A stretch of DNA of 64,000 nt. Source: Phoronis australis. Lineage: Eukaryota; Phoronida; Phoronidae. Below are positions 42,540 through 56,100 of this stretch, piece by piece. Position numbers and translations under genes: made by a program. Position 1 is the first letter of the stretch. Every line of letters begins with the position of its first letter. The notes below the pieces were generated by a model. That model was not told the origin of the DNA. It searched no databases and saw only the letters and a list, made by a program, of their open reading frames with translations. The DNA lies in NCBI GenBank assembly GCA_002633005.1, contig NMRA01000036.1, positions 477,133 to 541,132 on the forward strand. Direction: 5' to 3'.

Positions 42540-43935
42540 CTTCTGACGCCGTGTTAGTCTGCAATTATACTATCTTTTCATCCAATGCGTTTTATCTCCA
42601 AATCATATTCCTGTACAATTAAGCTCCAATTTAACAGACGCCTGTTTTTGTTTTTCATTTTACTCGAGAATACCAACGGATTATGATCCGTATACACCAA
42701 CATTGGCTTTTGATTAGTGCATATACACCGTCGTTGTAAGATCAATATCCAGGCTAGTAGCTCTTTCTCAATTATCGAGAAATTCCTTTGGTGCTTACTG
42801 TACTTCGACGAGAAGTATGCAACAGGATGCTCATCAGAGTCTCTTATCATTTTGTTGCAATAACACAGCACGTGCAACTTCATGGTTGGCATAGCGACTG
42901 AAACGGCTACTAAAGCAGACGACTGGAGGACAGGAAATTGACATGTTTAAAAAAAAACTCAAACACATGTCGACAAGATTATGTTCAATAAATATGACAT
43001 TTTTTCTCAACAAATTTGTGAGTGGCAGTGGCACGTCGGCAAAATTCTTACAGAACGTGCGATAATGCCCAATCATTCCCAAGAAAAGATGTCCCCGACA
43101 GCGGAAACCGCAAACGACAAAACGGCGTGACCTTGGTATATACTGGGGCAACCTTACCTTGCTCAATCACATGACCTAAAAAAGTTAGCCTACATTAGCT
43201 TGACCATACTCACATTTGGTTAAATTCACTGACAAATTCGTCTTGGACAATATTTGAGAGAATCTGAAAAGTTGCTGGAGCATTGTTCATACCAAACAGT
43301 TCATACTCATAAAGTCCAGATTGGTTACAAATGCTTATATTTTCCTGGAACAATCAGCGAGCGGTACACACCAGTAACCTTTTAACAAGCCAGTCTTGGT
43401 GAGGAATGTGGCTCCTCCCATTTCCCACAGCTCAATGTGTTCGCCCAAACTTTGGGAGCAATTTCTAATATTTAAATACCAACTCTATCATTTGGGATTG
43501 TTGCACAGTTTAACTGAGAGAACATATATTGTCAATGTTTTCAAGCACTTCAGTGTTGGTTAATTTGAAAGGAACCACCTCAGATTTGACAAGAGGCTCA
43601 CTGGGATCATCACTGTTGCTAACTCAGGGCCAGTTTTGCTAAGGATAGCGGCCATGGCTGCTGCAACATCAATTGAGCCGTTAAAAAAAGATTTGAGCAT
43701 ATTGATATGACACTACGAGGCTTGCATCTGTCAGGAGTCTGAACTACATAGGTGAGATCGCTAACTTTAGAATGCTCTGTCGTTCCATGGAACCTAGCTT
43801 GCAATGGGTTTGACCGGATAGGAAACCGTCAGTACAAACACCTTGTCACCAAGTTTGTAATGTTCTGCCCTAGTTTTCCTATCATATACTTTCATCCTAT
43901 GTTGGCTAGACTCAAGGTTCCACTTGTCCAATTCA
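42540..43935 (-). pseudogene. Decayed Ty3/Gypsy pol fragment: integrase C-terminus, then RT, then RNase H
   Basis: Read on the minus strand, 43935-43690 gives an integrase C-terminal GPY/F-type region (SQHRMKVYDRKTRAEHYKLG, DKVFVL, then VSDLTYVVQTPDRCKPRS). Around 43560-43500 a linker follows. 43420-43250 gives RT motifs (LLKGYW-VPL, FGMNNAPATFQ) and 43100-43020 the RT thumb (FLGMIGHYRTFCKNFADVPL). 42840-42560 gives the RNase H domain (HPVAYFSSKYSKHQRNFSII and YTDHNPLVF). Multiple stops and frameshifts show it is dead. Integrase lies before RT, unlike ordinary Gypsy elements. Confidence 0.8.
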
Positions 43936-43939
43936 CAGG

Positions 43940-45050
43940 TCCTGTGCAGTCCTCATCATTACGGCTTTTTCCCGTTTCTCCCAACTTGTTCGATTCTATA
44001 GCCCAACAACAAGTTGGGAAGATCACCCCTGTAGCCAATATCTTACACGACTTATCAACTCCATTCTGGCATTATGGCCGGCTCTCTTTTGTTCGATAGT
44101 TGCTCTAATCTCCGATCAGATCGTATATCTAGCCTGACTGAGCTGTGCTGCTAACATGAAAGTTAAGTTGTAACACATTTGAACATAAACCAATAGCATT
44201 TCTGAATTTCTTGTCAAGTGCTGATCATGTTTAGTTTTTGAATCACCAAAATCGCCCAACTACAACAGAAGTTAAGACAATCTATTCTGCCAGGTTTTAG
44301 TAACCAGTGAAGCCTGGGAGATAATTGGCCTGCTTGTTGTCATACGGGACATAAGACTTAGCTGGGTTGTTAACAAAGGAGCCAGATGTTATCGCACGTT
44401 CAGAACCCTTCACACCTGGAAAAGTTGCTGAACGACAGAACGCCGTCATGTAATAACAAACACGCCTTTAACAGGAAAGCTATCATACGCACGAACATGT
44501 TGTTCGATGCTCGTGTATATGATTTTGTGGCTGTATCTCCGAGGGTAATGTTTTGGTTCGTGCTCATGATTTTTGTTCGCGATTGGGTTATTTTTGAGTT
44601 CTTTGCACGATTCATGTATGCGTGATGTTTTGGTTCGTATGCATGATTCATAGGTTTGTAGGTAGTTCGTGAGTAACATGTGATGTCCGTTCGTATGATT
44701 CCATGCCCCTGTAATGGCAAAATTACTCACTGCAACTGTGGTAACACAGATCTCAATGTAGTGGGAAGAAATAAATAATTTTCAGTGCAGTATTCTGACT
44801 TGAAAGTTTTACAAAAATGTAATCTAACACCATCAGTATTTGCCAGCCCTGCCATGCTGACCGCCGGCCGGGAGTGTAGTGCCCGTGGAAATGTGACCCA
44901 GTTCGTTTTTTCTTAATGCTGGAGAACTTTGTTATTCAGTGGCGCAATAATTTCATGGGTTTAAGTAGGAAACTGTTGAGTGTTCACTCCCAAGTATGGT
45001 CCACTTTCTAAGAGTTGTTTCTTCGGCCACTTGCACTAAAATTGCCTGTG
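43940..45050. other. Repeat-rich intergenic, little resolved
   Basis: The right end of the decayed pol may extend to about 44100. 44500-44700 contains short imperfect direct repeats of ttcgt-tgcatgatt-type sequence. The open frames there are repeat translations. Confidence 0.4.
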
Positions 45051-45053
45051 GTA

Positions 45054-45282
45054 CCGGGAATTTCCGTAGATAAGCCCATGAGCGTGTATTCGGAAAATGA
45101 AAATTCTCAGGCGTTTTAGCAAGACCAATTAGACGCCCAGGCGTTTATTCGGAAAAGGGAGCGTGTAAACGGAAAGCCATTTTTTACTTGGCTTGACGCC
45201 CATGGGCGTGTATTTGGCATAATTTTCCGAATAAACCCTCATGGGCGTTTCATCGGGTGGGCTTATCTACGGAAAACCCCGT
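45054..45282. mobile_element. Foldback/MITE element, copy B
   Basis: The ends CCGGGAATTTCCGTAGATAA and (reverse complement) CACGGGGTTTTCCGTAGATA match copy A at 11121-11518, with TA at 45052-45053 on the left. The interior is a nearly palindromic series of GGGCGTGTATTCGG-like motifs. It is more symmetric and shorter than copy A. Confidence 0.7.
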
Positions 45283-45492
45283 GTTTGAATGTGGTTGGAG
45301 GTCCTGTTCTGTTTTCATGCTCGAGTGAGAGTTTTTGCGGTGTGCTGTAAAGGGTGCGTGCCCGTGGTAAGAGTTGGTTTTCATTCCGTGCGTTTCTCAT
45401 ACAAAAATAAAATCTTTGTATTATTGACGATTGTATATTTCAAATTCTGTGTAATGATATAAATTGACAGGCTATCGCAACATTTATTTTTT

Positions 45493-45777
45493 TTGAGATC
45501 GGTTAAGCGAGAAATCTTCTTCAATAAAAATCACCAGTTCTCTTTGAAACTCTTATCTGATCGTCATCACCAACCGCAATTTTCCTGGTTCACAAACATC
45601 ACTCATGCCATCATTGCTGTCACAACACACGTATCGCTATCATCCATATTTACGGAAACAACAGACCAGCATTCAACTCAAACACATGCAGAAAATGAGG
45701 TAATGAAAGCACTTGGATATCTACCTTACCTCATCAAATGTGCCAGTTCCATTTCCGAGAAACAGTTGTACCCAGTA
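45493..45777 (+). CDS. Low-confidence exon-like open frame
   Basis: A 95-codon open frame (including LLSDRHHQPQFSWFTNITHA) ends at a good donor (CCA|GTAAGT, 45775). There is no clear ATG or domain. It may be chance. Confidence 0.15.
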
Positions 45778-45819
45778 AGTATACCAAAGTTTTCTGGAGG
45801 ACATAAGTTATAAGAAGTC

Positions 45820-46495
45820 CAGGTCCTGGTAATTTAACCAGCCCCTTCACCGCAATTTTCGCTCACCCCAGAATAGTGTAGTGAGTTGTTTTCATAGGTC
45901 ATAGGTTAAAGGTCAAAGGTTAAATTCCAGATGTCAAGGGTGGAATTGGAAGTGACGCCATCCGCAGACCGGAAGGAAGTGACAATGACGTCGCAGGTCA
46001 AGGGAAAAAAGTCAAATTAGACCTGGAACTGACGTTTGTTTTCTATTTATAATTCTAGTCCCTATCATGGGTTAGAGATACGCGACATTTGTTGTTTAGA
46101 GATGAGGGAGATAACTTAATGCAATATCACCACGTTAGAATCAATATTTTGTTCCCACTCTTGGTCAGTTGAACCCTACAATGCCATTTGAACGTCTTTT
46201 ACTACCCCGCTTGGTGGATGGTGCCATGCCCTATACACACTATAGTGTCAGCATTCATCTACACGTCACCTCCGTTCTGCACGACACTTCCAAATCCATC
46301 TTAACCTCGTTTTCACTTCCAGTTACAAATACAAACTTTGACTGAGGTCCCTCTCTTATGAAAAGGTAGGACTTGTTTCCGTGTTTAATGTGATCTATTT
46401 AACTTTTAACTGTGACGTCATTGTTATTTCCTTTCTGTTTGCGGATGACGGCTCTTCCAGTTCCATCCTTGACATCTGACATTTAACGTATGACC
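45820..46495. other. Intergenic, no feature seen
   Basis: Short direct repeats of aggtcaaaggtta type occur near 45895-45990. No gene or RNA is supported. Confidence 0.45.
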
Positions 46496-46499
46496 TTCC

Positions 46500-46600
46500 C
46501 ATACGAAAATATAGGATCCTATAGGAAGTCCTATAGAATCCTATAGGATTCCTAAAGGATAAGTTTTCCTATAGGAATTCCTATAGAAATTCCTATTGTT
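46500..46600. repeat. Cluster of CCTATAGGA palindromes
   Basis: Within 100 bases CCTATAGG or close variants (tcctatagga, tcctatagaa, tcctaaagga) occur about seven times on alternating phases, interspersed with GGAATTCC and GGATCC. It forms a dense self-complementary tract. Confidence 0.75.
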
Positions 46601-46602
46601 AA

Positions 46603-46802
46603 TGGAAATGGATGACGAGAGGCACCAGAGGCTGTACATCTTTTGTGCTCCGGTACCAGACACAACTGGCGTAACGAATCTAGGCTCCAAGTTTGTTCAC
46701 CTGCCTCTAGTACATACCATTAAGAGGAAACGAAGACGACGTGGCAGGTTGTTTTCCCAGTTAACACAGTTCGTATTTAAAATGTTTAGTACAAAAATTT
46801 AA
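46603..46802 (+). CDS. Low-confidence small ORF
   Basis: An ATG frame (MEMDDERHQRLYIFCAPVPD), with a basic KRKRRRR segment, ends at TAA 46800 and is followed by caaataaaatg, a poly(A)-like signal. No homology is recognised. It may be the end of an unannotated transcript or chance. Confidence 0.2.
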
Positions 46803-46889
46803 AAATGACAAATAAAATGAGACAATGTAGAAGCTGATTAACTAGTTTTAAACAGGTTGGTAGAACAAGGCCTTTCACGCCATTGGTCT

Positions 46890-47160
46890 TCATACCTGAC
46901 GAAGGGACGCTAGTGTCTTCGTACCTGATGAAGGGACGCTGGCGTCTTTAATGAAATGAATAAATTACAGGATTTTAAAGTGTTTTCCCAGCTTCTGCAT
47001 TGTATAAAACTGTATGTCGCAGTGCATGGGTTATGACGGTCTGTAAGACCCCCAAAAACAGCAAAGAAAATATAATGACACCCCAGGTTCAAACTTCATT
47101 GTCTGTTATACTATAACACCTGAAGATGATCACGAAAATGGCCTACTGAAACGTCGTGCA
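46890..47160 (+). repeat. 29-bp repeat and hammerhead-ribozyme-like core
   Basis: Two units (cctgacgaagggacgctagt, then cctgatgaagggacgctggc) lie 29 bases apart. At about 47116 ctgaagatgatcacgaaaat is followed within 30 bases by gaaacgtcgtgc. CTGANGA ... GAAAC is the hammerhead core pattern. Stem II is imperfect, so this may be a degraded relic of a retroelement ribozyme. Confidence 0.35.
46910..47040 (-). CDS. Mosaic gene tentative terminal exon
   Basis: A good acceptor (tttgggggtcttacag) opens a phase-1-compatible frame RHNPCTATYSFIQCRSWENT that runs to a stop at 46910. It overlaps the 29-bp repeat on the other strand and has no domain. The real 3' end may be elsewhere. Confidence 0.3.
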
Positions 47161-50100
47161 AACGTAAATAGGCTAAAGAATAAATATAATTCAGTCATAA
47201 CGTTGCGAAACAGTACGACAGTCGGTGCTTCGATGGTGAGTAAAACTTGTTAAAGTTACTGTGCGAGCTTGTGCCATAATTTAAGTTCGAATAATGCTTC
47301 ATTCTGATACATGAAAGCGTTCAGGTCCAATACTCATACCTGTACTATACACCGCAATGTAACCATTGCCCCCACACCATTGGCTTGGCTCACCAACATC
47401 ACACGGAGTCGCACACAGTCTCGTAACCACTTTTCCGTTTTCCCCATATGTATTTCCACATAAGCAGTGATGTCCATCTGTCAAGCCTAATGTTAAGCGA
47501 CGATAAGATACAACGTTACATTGTTAGAGCCTTGGAGTTATTTTATCATACGCATAGCTTCATGGAAAAATTATTATTACCTGTGCACATGCTCAACATA
47601 ATGAAATGCATTTGCACTTTCAAGTAAATACGATTTTCTCCGCTAATGGATTTCTGGCTGAACAGGCGATAAATGGACGTGATGCCTTTTCGTAACTTTG
47701 AGGGAGTATATTTATCAGGCGTTAAGTATAATTTTGATAAATTTCTGCATGGTTCAATTTTCAGTCGCTAATATGAACGGAAACACGCATTCAACACACT
47801 ATTCAATTTGAAAGCATGGGAGATGGGTATGTTGTGAGCAAAGGACGATAGTTTAGGGAGCAGATTCTCGACATACTTGTTTTTCACCTCTTAGGGCCAC
47901 GTCACCGAACGTCCGAAACTGTGATTTTCAGTGATCAGCCTCAGCGCGGAATCAACATGGCCGACTCAGGTTCTATACTAGCGTAACTAATACCTACACG
48001 ACTGGAAAGTCACCAGCTGTGATTTCAGCGAATATCCATTAGACAACGACAAGACTCGTAGATTTGATATGAATCACAATTCACATGGGATTTTCAGTAT
48101 TGTTTTTAACTGCGATCAAAGCTAATAAAATTATGGAGTCTATCACGCCTCAGTAACAATAATCCCAAACATGTTTTTGTGCCGATATTGTGATTAAATA
48201 CCCCAAGTACGAGCGGAAATTGGTAGCATTGATCGCGACACCGACCACGGTTTTTGACTCGATTTGGAAATCGAGGTGAGAGATATACCGTATTGGTGGC
48301 GATGACTGGCAGCTTATACTGTACATGTCCGCTTCGGACTTCACATGATTACTGCCAAAAATCACTCATACTCCATCGGTGGTATCAGCCGAGAATCCTC
48401 CGAAACTTAATGGTCACTAAGTCATTACGCGAAACCGATGCTACACTAGGCAGAAAACTGTGAGCAGCTGCCGATCGACGTATGACGTCCATGAATATTA
48501 ATTGGGCCACTTGAGAAAACCGGCTGGACCATGATAAAATTTTCAACTTTGTACAATGGTGATTTTTAGTGCCGACACCCAACCGGCGTTCCGGATAATC
48601 TTCTGATAATCGCTCCATTGTCGAATAATATCGAATTGACTTCGGAAGCCTTATGTTAGGAGTCAATGTCTAGGCCCTAGGAATCCGGCGCCGACCCAAC
48701 GAGTTCCCGCACGACGGAATAAAACGGGTCATTTCGGACTAGAGATGAGCCTGCGGTATATCGCACTGCAAACGGAATTTCCATACTGTTAGTGGAATAT
48801 CTTAGTCTTTTTTGAAAATATAGTTTTGAAGTGCTTTGAATCGACCTGGCAAATGTTCTTCTCAGGCTGCACCGCATGGAAACCATATCGTCTTACTCTT
48901 AAGAATTAAATGTCGCATGGAGAAAATGTCCTGTGATACTGGTCTTGACGTGAGCAGTCACTTGAGTCTTACAGCTGAGGTCGTTCCACCTGCTGTAGCT
49001 CTCAATGTACGCAATTAAATATATTATTATAATATCTTTGGTTTATCTCCAGCCGAGCAGGGGAAACCGAGTAGTAACCGATTAATCGTTGTGCACTCTG
49101 AGTAAAAATGGGTGTCGAAGTTGAGGCATGTTTTTGGCCATAGTTAATCGCTTCCTACCGTTCACAATCAGTCTCAAAGACGCGGGGCTCGGACGTTCGG
49201 AGAACGAGTTGAGTGTGCCAGGAAAAATTATCAAAACACTCACCAGAAAACTCAAACATTTCATTTCGACAATGCTGCTTGCAGTTCTCTATGATGTTGC
49301 CAATTGAAGAGTTGACAACTGTCAAAAGTGCGTGAGATCCATTGAGAAAGCGCCCCAAATGGCTACCATCAAAACAGCCCTTGAACATTTCATCAGCTGC
49401 AACAAAGAAATGCAAAGCCGGAAAATTATGCAGCAATACGACCCTCGATTAAAACCGGCTGTAACGGGCAAAGTGAGTGTCATACACACCGGTCGTTAGC
49501 TCAACATGCTGATAAAAGTTTCCCGGCTAGAGGACGAACAGAACTACCCGGGTGGAATGAAATTTTCCAGGTTTACTTGAGGTTCATACACAGCGTTGCC
49601 TGGCTACTGACATTTTGATGTTATAGTATTCATACAACTAGCTGGCTGGTAGCCAATATGCAGAGCTGAAGCTGGGGCGATCGGTTTTTTTCAAAAATTT
49701 GTGAAATGGACACTAATCAGAAGATTGGGAACATGAGCATACCAACCAAATCAAATTTCCTTAGGGTATTTAGTGAACCATAAACTGTATTGATACATTT
49801 ATATTTCGGCTGATTTTACCTTTCTCTAACAACAACTAATTATATCAACTTGTACTCTCAGATGATTTTGACCCAATGACGTCATATTTTAATTAGCTGT
49901 GAACCAAGTGCCAGCCAATGAGCAAGTCATTATTTGACGTGCCATTTGAGTATGATACTAAATTCTACTCTTTCAATCTTGTAACTACGGACTTCAAACC
50001 CTGTTTAGGGTTGGTTTACCGACTAACTGGCTGTCTACGTTACCTAGCTGCATTTTAAGTTAAGTCTACCTACAGTTAGCTGGCTGGTTAGTAGGAAAGT

Positions 50101-53100
50101 AAAACAAACAGAGAAGCTGGTCCCTCTTAAATGAACCTCGGAATAAGTGTTCAAAATGGTTGTCCACATTGATCCACGCGCCTTTAATTAAAGCAAAATT
50201 TGAGACGACTTTAAAAACCACTTTGCCTTAAACAGTACAAAAATACATTTAAAGAAATATTGTGAGTACCAAAAGAATAAATGTATAATTTTACGAGAAC
50301 ACTGTAATCTTGAAAAAAATTTCACGAAGGTTGACAGTTAGCTTAAACATTTCGCTGATGTAAATATGTTCTTACCCACGCATTGTACTGGAGTTGACGA
50401 CCAATCACCACGTTCTGTGCAAGTGATATTCTGAACCAAATTTTCCAATCCGTCTGCTCTCTGTGTCCCAAGTGTGCAATGATAGGAAACCCAGTTACCG
50501 ACGTCGCGTCCGCTGGTCCTCATCAAGGTGTTCCAAACTGTTGGTGGTTCAGGGCAGACGATTTCTAGAAATAAAGACGGAATGCGACAAACAGAATATT
50601 ATGAGTGCGACTCAGAACATTTGACGTGGACTCGAACTAAAGAAGAAAGATAATGCACAAATAGATATTGTACTCTCAGGGATTGTGGTAATCGATGTTA
50701 AGGTTTCTGTTCTACGTCAGAGGGTTGGGCGACATCTCGAGGTCTAACGTTTCGTCACTGGTGTTGTAACATATCGTGAGAGACTTTCATTTTGTTCTGA
50801 TAATTTTAGCACTGATCGGGGTCTGTTAGCCTACTGTGCTACCGCTAAGGCCCTGCAGCGACCAGGGGACTCGAAAATAAGAGTCTAGTGTGATATTAGG
50901 TCATTCCAGCTTATTGATGATATATTCACGAATAAATCGCGCTACTGCTTACAACTGTCTAACCAAATAAGTGGATCACTTAATTTATACAAAACAGGTT
51001 TTGTTGAAGCGGTAGGCACATGCTGTGGGAAGTGGTGACACCACGTGTACGTTGACTCTCATTTTACTTCCCAATGGCCTGTTAAGGGAAACCATCATTT
51101 CCTGTTATCATTTAGAAAGACTTGAGGTTTAGTTTCTGTGGCTGAGGTGCCTAGATATAGTTTTCAATTGGAGTATGTGTAGGGTGTGTAGTCTGGACGC
51201 TCGAGTGAACCGGCGCAAGTTGATTTGGGGTAACGCATAATGTGAACACGACTTAAAGAAGAAATACCCCGTGTCCGTGCAGGAGTCATACATGCAGGGG
51301 TCTTTATTTTTTATTCGAAACACTGAATAGTTCTCCTACGACTTAACCTACAACAACTTGTTACAGAACAACAACGCATCCTGCACCATGAGACAGATGG
51401 GCGGTAACTGATCAAGCGCACAGCTGGCAATTACTTCCGCCTCGTCAGCAGATTTGCTTTCAACACAGCAACTTGTGCTAAGGCTAATTACTTTAAAACA
51501 AGTTACTCTAGTCGGTAAGGTGGGTAAACTATCGCACGCCTGTCAAGTTGCTCCAGTGCAAATAGCGTCACCACACAACTTCTAAATCTAGCAACAACTC
51601 GTTCAGGAGTAACTTGTTCTAGGATAAGTCATAGTGTGAACGGCAGTTGTTCCGAAGTTGGCTTGGGCAGTTGAGAAACCGGTACGGTACAAATAAGTGT
51701 CACATAGCGTCAAGTTTTTATGTAATGCTTCTGAGTTGCAGAGGCTTAGAGCAACACCATGAGAATGCCCAAGTAACGTTTTGCCGGAATACCAGAGAAT
51801 TTCAGCTTAATACTCTGGATCGACCGTCATCAACTGAACAAGCAATAATTAATGAATTGCAAATTGGGCGTTTTCTAAAAAGATGACAATTTGAAAATTG
51901 ATATCTCAGTCCTCGATATGATGCAAACGTTTACACTACGGGCATATTATGAACGTGAAAATTGAACATTCGGACGGGAGTTGCACTAAGCTAAGTGGCA
52001 GAAAATTAGAGGAAGTGGAGTTCCTGGAAAATCGAAGGTAACTACCACGGAAGGGTAAAGGTTTAACTATGATTACTTTTTTCAAGCAAAGATGGATCGT
52101 TATTTCCCTAAACTGAATGCTAAAAATTGCTTTTGGGGACATTTGTTCAAGTGGTCAAAATTTAACGCTCCATCGGCCCAGTTACTGTTATGTAAATTGT
52201 CAAAATAATTGCATATAATTCATCTTTTTTACGAAAAAGTCTGCCTCATGCATTTACCTGCACATGCCTCTACAAGTGGCGTCTCCCACTCCTCATCAAG
52301 CCCACAGAAGCTAGTGGTTCGTTTAGAGCCGTCCTTCATTTCGTATCCAGGCGTGCAAGTGAATGTTGCTAAACTTCTGTACGTGTTTGTTGTGTAGTTA
52401 CCATCGGCGTTGATGATAGTTGGCAGTGCACCCTCACACCGCTTTTCTGTAAATGAGTCAACATTCTGATCACGTGTACTCATTGAAAGCTAACTATTTC
52501 GAAGAAAACGTTGTTACGGATTAAGAAATGATTAAATTTATGTAGGTCATCAAATCGTAAGAAGGTGAAAATCATTGGGGAGAGAGACCTTGACGCATCC
52601 AACTTTACAATCTGTCGGTCCCCAGTCATGATCTCTTTCACTGGATGGACGAAATTTATGGTAGTTGTGTTTCAGTGACCACGTCTTTTGTGAAAACTGC
52701 ACGATTAATAAACATCTGAAAGCTTCCTACCTACCGGTAAATGTTACCTCAGTACGTCTTTAATTATAAAAAAACATTACTCTAGGTCGTGCAGACACTC
52801 AGATTGTATTTGTTTCAGTTCTGTTGACAGTCAATATCGCCGGGAGATTTTTATTCGGTTTGGTAAAAGTTAATTTGAAAATGGCTCCGTCACCTTAAAG
52901 TGACATTTGTTGCGATATAACTTAAGGTCCATCGACATAAATTGTCGCCCTAGATTGACATTTGTTCCCCATACTCCCAGGAACACTTTTTCAAGTGGGA
53001 GGGGTGCGTTCGCACCCGTCGCACACCCTACCAACGGTACTAATCCCTGAAAGCCTAGAACATACACGAATAGCATCTGTTCAAAAGAATAGTATACTGC

Positions 53101-56100
53101 CTCTTCAACGGTACAAAAACATAACTAACTTAAGGACAGCTTCAAACCAAGGGGCGGCAATTTATGCCGTTATACTGTAGAGAGATAAAACATTGCCCCA
53201 GGGGCGACAGTTATGTGAGAGTTCACGACATAAATTGTCGCCGTGGCAATTACGTCATAACAATATTATCGGCAAGAAAAATTAATTTTTTTGAGATCAG
53301 ACCCAACGCGGAACAGAACTGACAGGATCTAAACGGTCTAAGTTCAAAGGATTTGACAAAAATCAACACACGTAAGTCATCACCCAGCGTGCAAACGACT
53401 TGTGATAAGCCGCGAATTTAATACTTCAGCCCCAGTTGCTGATAGCTGGAAGTGAAAGTTCAGAATTTTTATTTGATCAGTAGGTGGCGGATTTGGTGTA
53501 TCGAAACGTTGAGGGACATAAAGAACTGTTGGGTTAAATATGGACATCACGGAAAATAGATTACGAAAGTATTAAATGGTAAGAGCCCACGTTAAGATGG
53601 GGTACCGTCTGAGTCTTTTTAAAATTCTCAATAGAAAAGGTTAACCATTTACCGAAGTTCTCTCTAGTGGAAATTACCCGGAGAAGTGGAAAACAGGACT
53701 GTCTGATATTACCCTGTTGGTAAATGCCCAAGCTAAATACAGAGACTGATTTTCTTATAGTCAACAAACCGATGTGCTGGAAATTTCCTAAGTTTCAGAT
53801 GGCACCAAAGTTTGGAATACCGGTGAGTGAGATCTTAGTATAGGTGGAAGAATCCTAAGTGGTATTACCTTTACAAGCTTGAGACGGTGTTTCCCAAACG
53901 CCGTTCGACCCACAAGTGATTTGTATGCGGGAGACACCATCCGCCATCTTGTAATCGTAATCGCACTTATAGGAAGCAGTACCTCCGAAATTCTTGGACA
54001 TATGGGTTATTTCACCTCCTTTCACAGGTGGTGGCTCCGGGCACCCGGTTACTGTTGATGAAAGACAAACAATACACAAAAGTGTACAGGTACATGTATA
54101 TACTCTTTGGTCGAAAATGTCATGACCCAAATTCAAAGGCATAATTTACAATTCCTCAAATTCACTAGCAATGTTTTACAGCAATTCTTTCAGCATTAGA
54201 AAATCGAAAAAGCAGTAGTCTCCATTATTCCGCCAAGAATCAGCCCACGAAGGATCATTTATGTTACGTGCACATCTGAAGTGTTTTAATACCAAAAACT
54301 ATAATTAGTAGTTAGTTGTAACGCAAAGAATTGAAGGCTGTGACATGCTGGATTAGCAATGTTTAGATTATATTCTCAACGCACGGACAGAGCCGTTTAG
54401 GGACACTTAAAGATATTGTTTCCGTGCACATACAGTAGTAAGGAATTGTCACAAACTGACTGGCCAGAAAGCAGGTAACTTTTTTCACTGTGCAAGGACT
54501 CACTCCATGCGCGATACACAGACAGGGTGTTTTCTCCTCCACAGTACTGTTTGGTGTTTCCAGAGCACGCCTTTTCGCACAACCTGTCCGAAATTTTTCC
54601 GTAGTGCTCTAATGTATTACCACAGCCACAAGTAGTACCTAAAAGAAAACTGCACTTTCTGACGATATACAATAAACCTGCACTTTTTGCCGGGACAGCA
54701 CTGACCAAGTCACGTTATTCATAGACACACTATTGTTAAAGTTGTACTTCGTCTCATTAAGTTGGCTGAAAAACAAAAATCGAGTTCGGAGTTTTACCCA
54801 CATAAAATCGGTCTCTGATATTCGTCACCGTGACAAGATTTCATTTCCGTTACAAACAAGGACATCGAAACCACGAACGACTTAGAAAAAGCTCCACAGT
54901 TTATTTGAGGCCCGGTTGATCAACAATAAGATTGTGCGATTTCGAAAATGGTGCATGTGCGAATTGCCGATGACTTCTGTTGTTGGCCAGTTCGGTAACA
55001 ATTCCACATCAGATGACCGTGGTGATATTTTAAAGCCCTAGTTCAACGGTGACAGTTAAGCAGCAGCAAAAATCCCCTCTAAAAGTGAACAAAATTAGCG
55101 AGGTAGTAAATGCAACGAACACGCCCAAATTCACAATATTGCGGACTCTGATTGGCGTAGCACAATCTAAGCATTGATTTTCATATCATCTAAATTTAAC
55201 ATCAATCTATCAATATTGAGCGGAAATTACTTTCCAGTTTGACCAAGTGTTACTTACCGTTTACCATAGCAGCATAGGCAGCACCTGCGCAACGTGATAT
55301 GCACACATCCGAAGAGTTAGACACCTCGGAGAAATACGTGAAGTTAGCTGTCCCCACTGACGATTCCATGAAGCAACCCACGTAGCTCTGGTGATCTGGG
55401 TACCATGATATTAAAACGAAAATAATCGAAACAGACTAGTCCATTTACAACACGTAGAAGCATGCGCGCACCCAACCTAAAATATAGGGGAGCTCGAATT
55501 TTTCGTTATGCAGACCTTTTATTGAAAGAAATCGACGATGACTAAAAAAACAAAAAAGGGGCCACTAGACTGACTTCCAGTGGATATTTTGTGGACTTTT
55601 GTCTCGTTTACTCGGACTTTTTGTTTCACTGAGGCGGACCTTTTTGCCCAATTCACCAAATTTGGGGGCTCGAGCCCCCGAGCCCCCATGGGTGCGCCCA
55701 TGAGAAGAGAAGGTGCTTTTTGCATTGATGCGGAAACACGGAGAGCTTCAGAAACATTTTATGAAGTGTAATCTTGATCAAGTAAACATAACTTAATGAC
55801 GCTAATCCCCTGTTTTAGTGATGTCACACAAAACTAAGTGAGCCACCTGGTATCCCACGGTTTGTACCGTTCCTCCTCTCAGTTAGAAAAGCACAATTCG
55901 ACTGTAAAAAATTGCGTAAGTAGCCTGTGTTGTTCAAAGTGGAGGTTTGTTCACCCAAGTCGTCGGTTAATTCACATCAAGCGTTAGTCACATGTCTCAT
56001 TTAGCAGTCTTAGTCAAGAGTTCTGATATTTATTCTCAACGTCTCAACGTTTGAAATTTACTTTCAACGTTTGAGTCGTTTAATTTCATTTAGTATTTGG

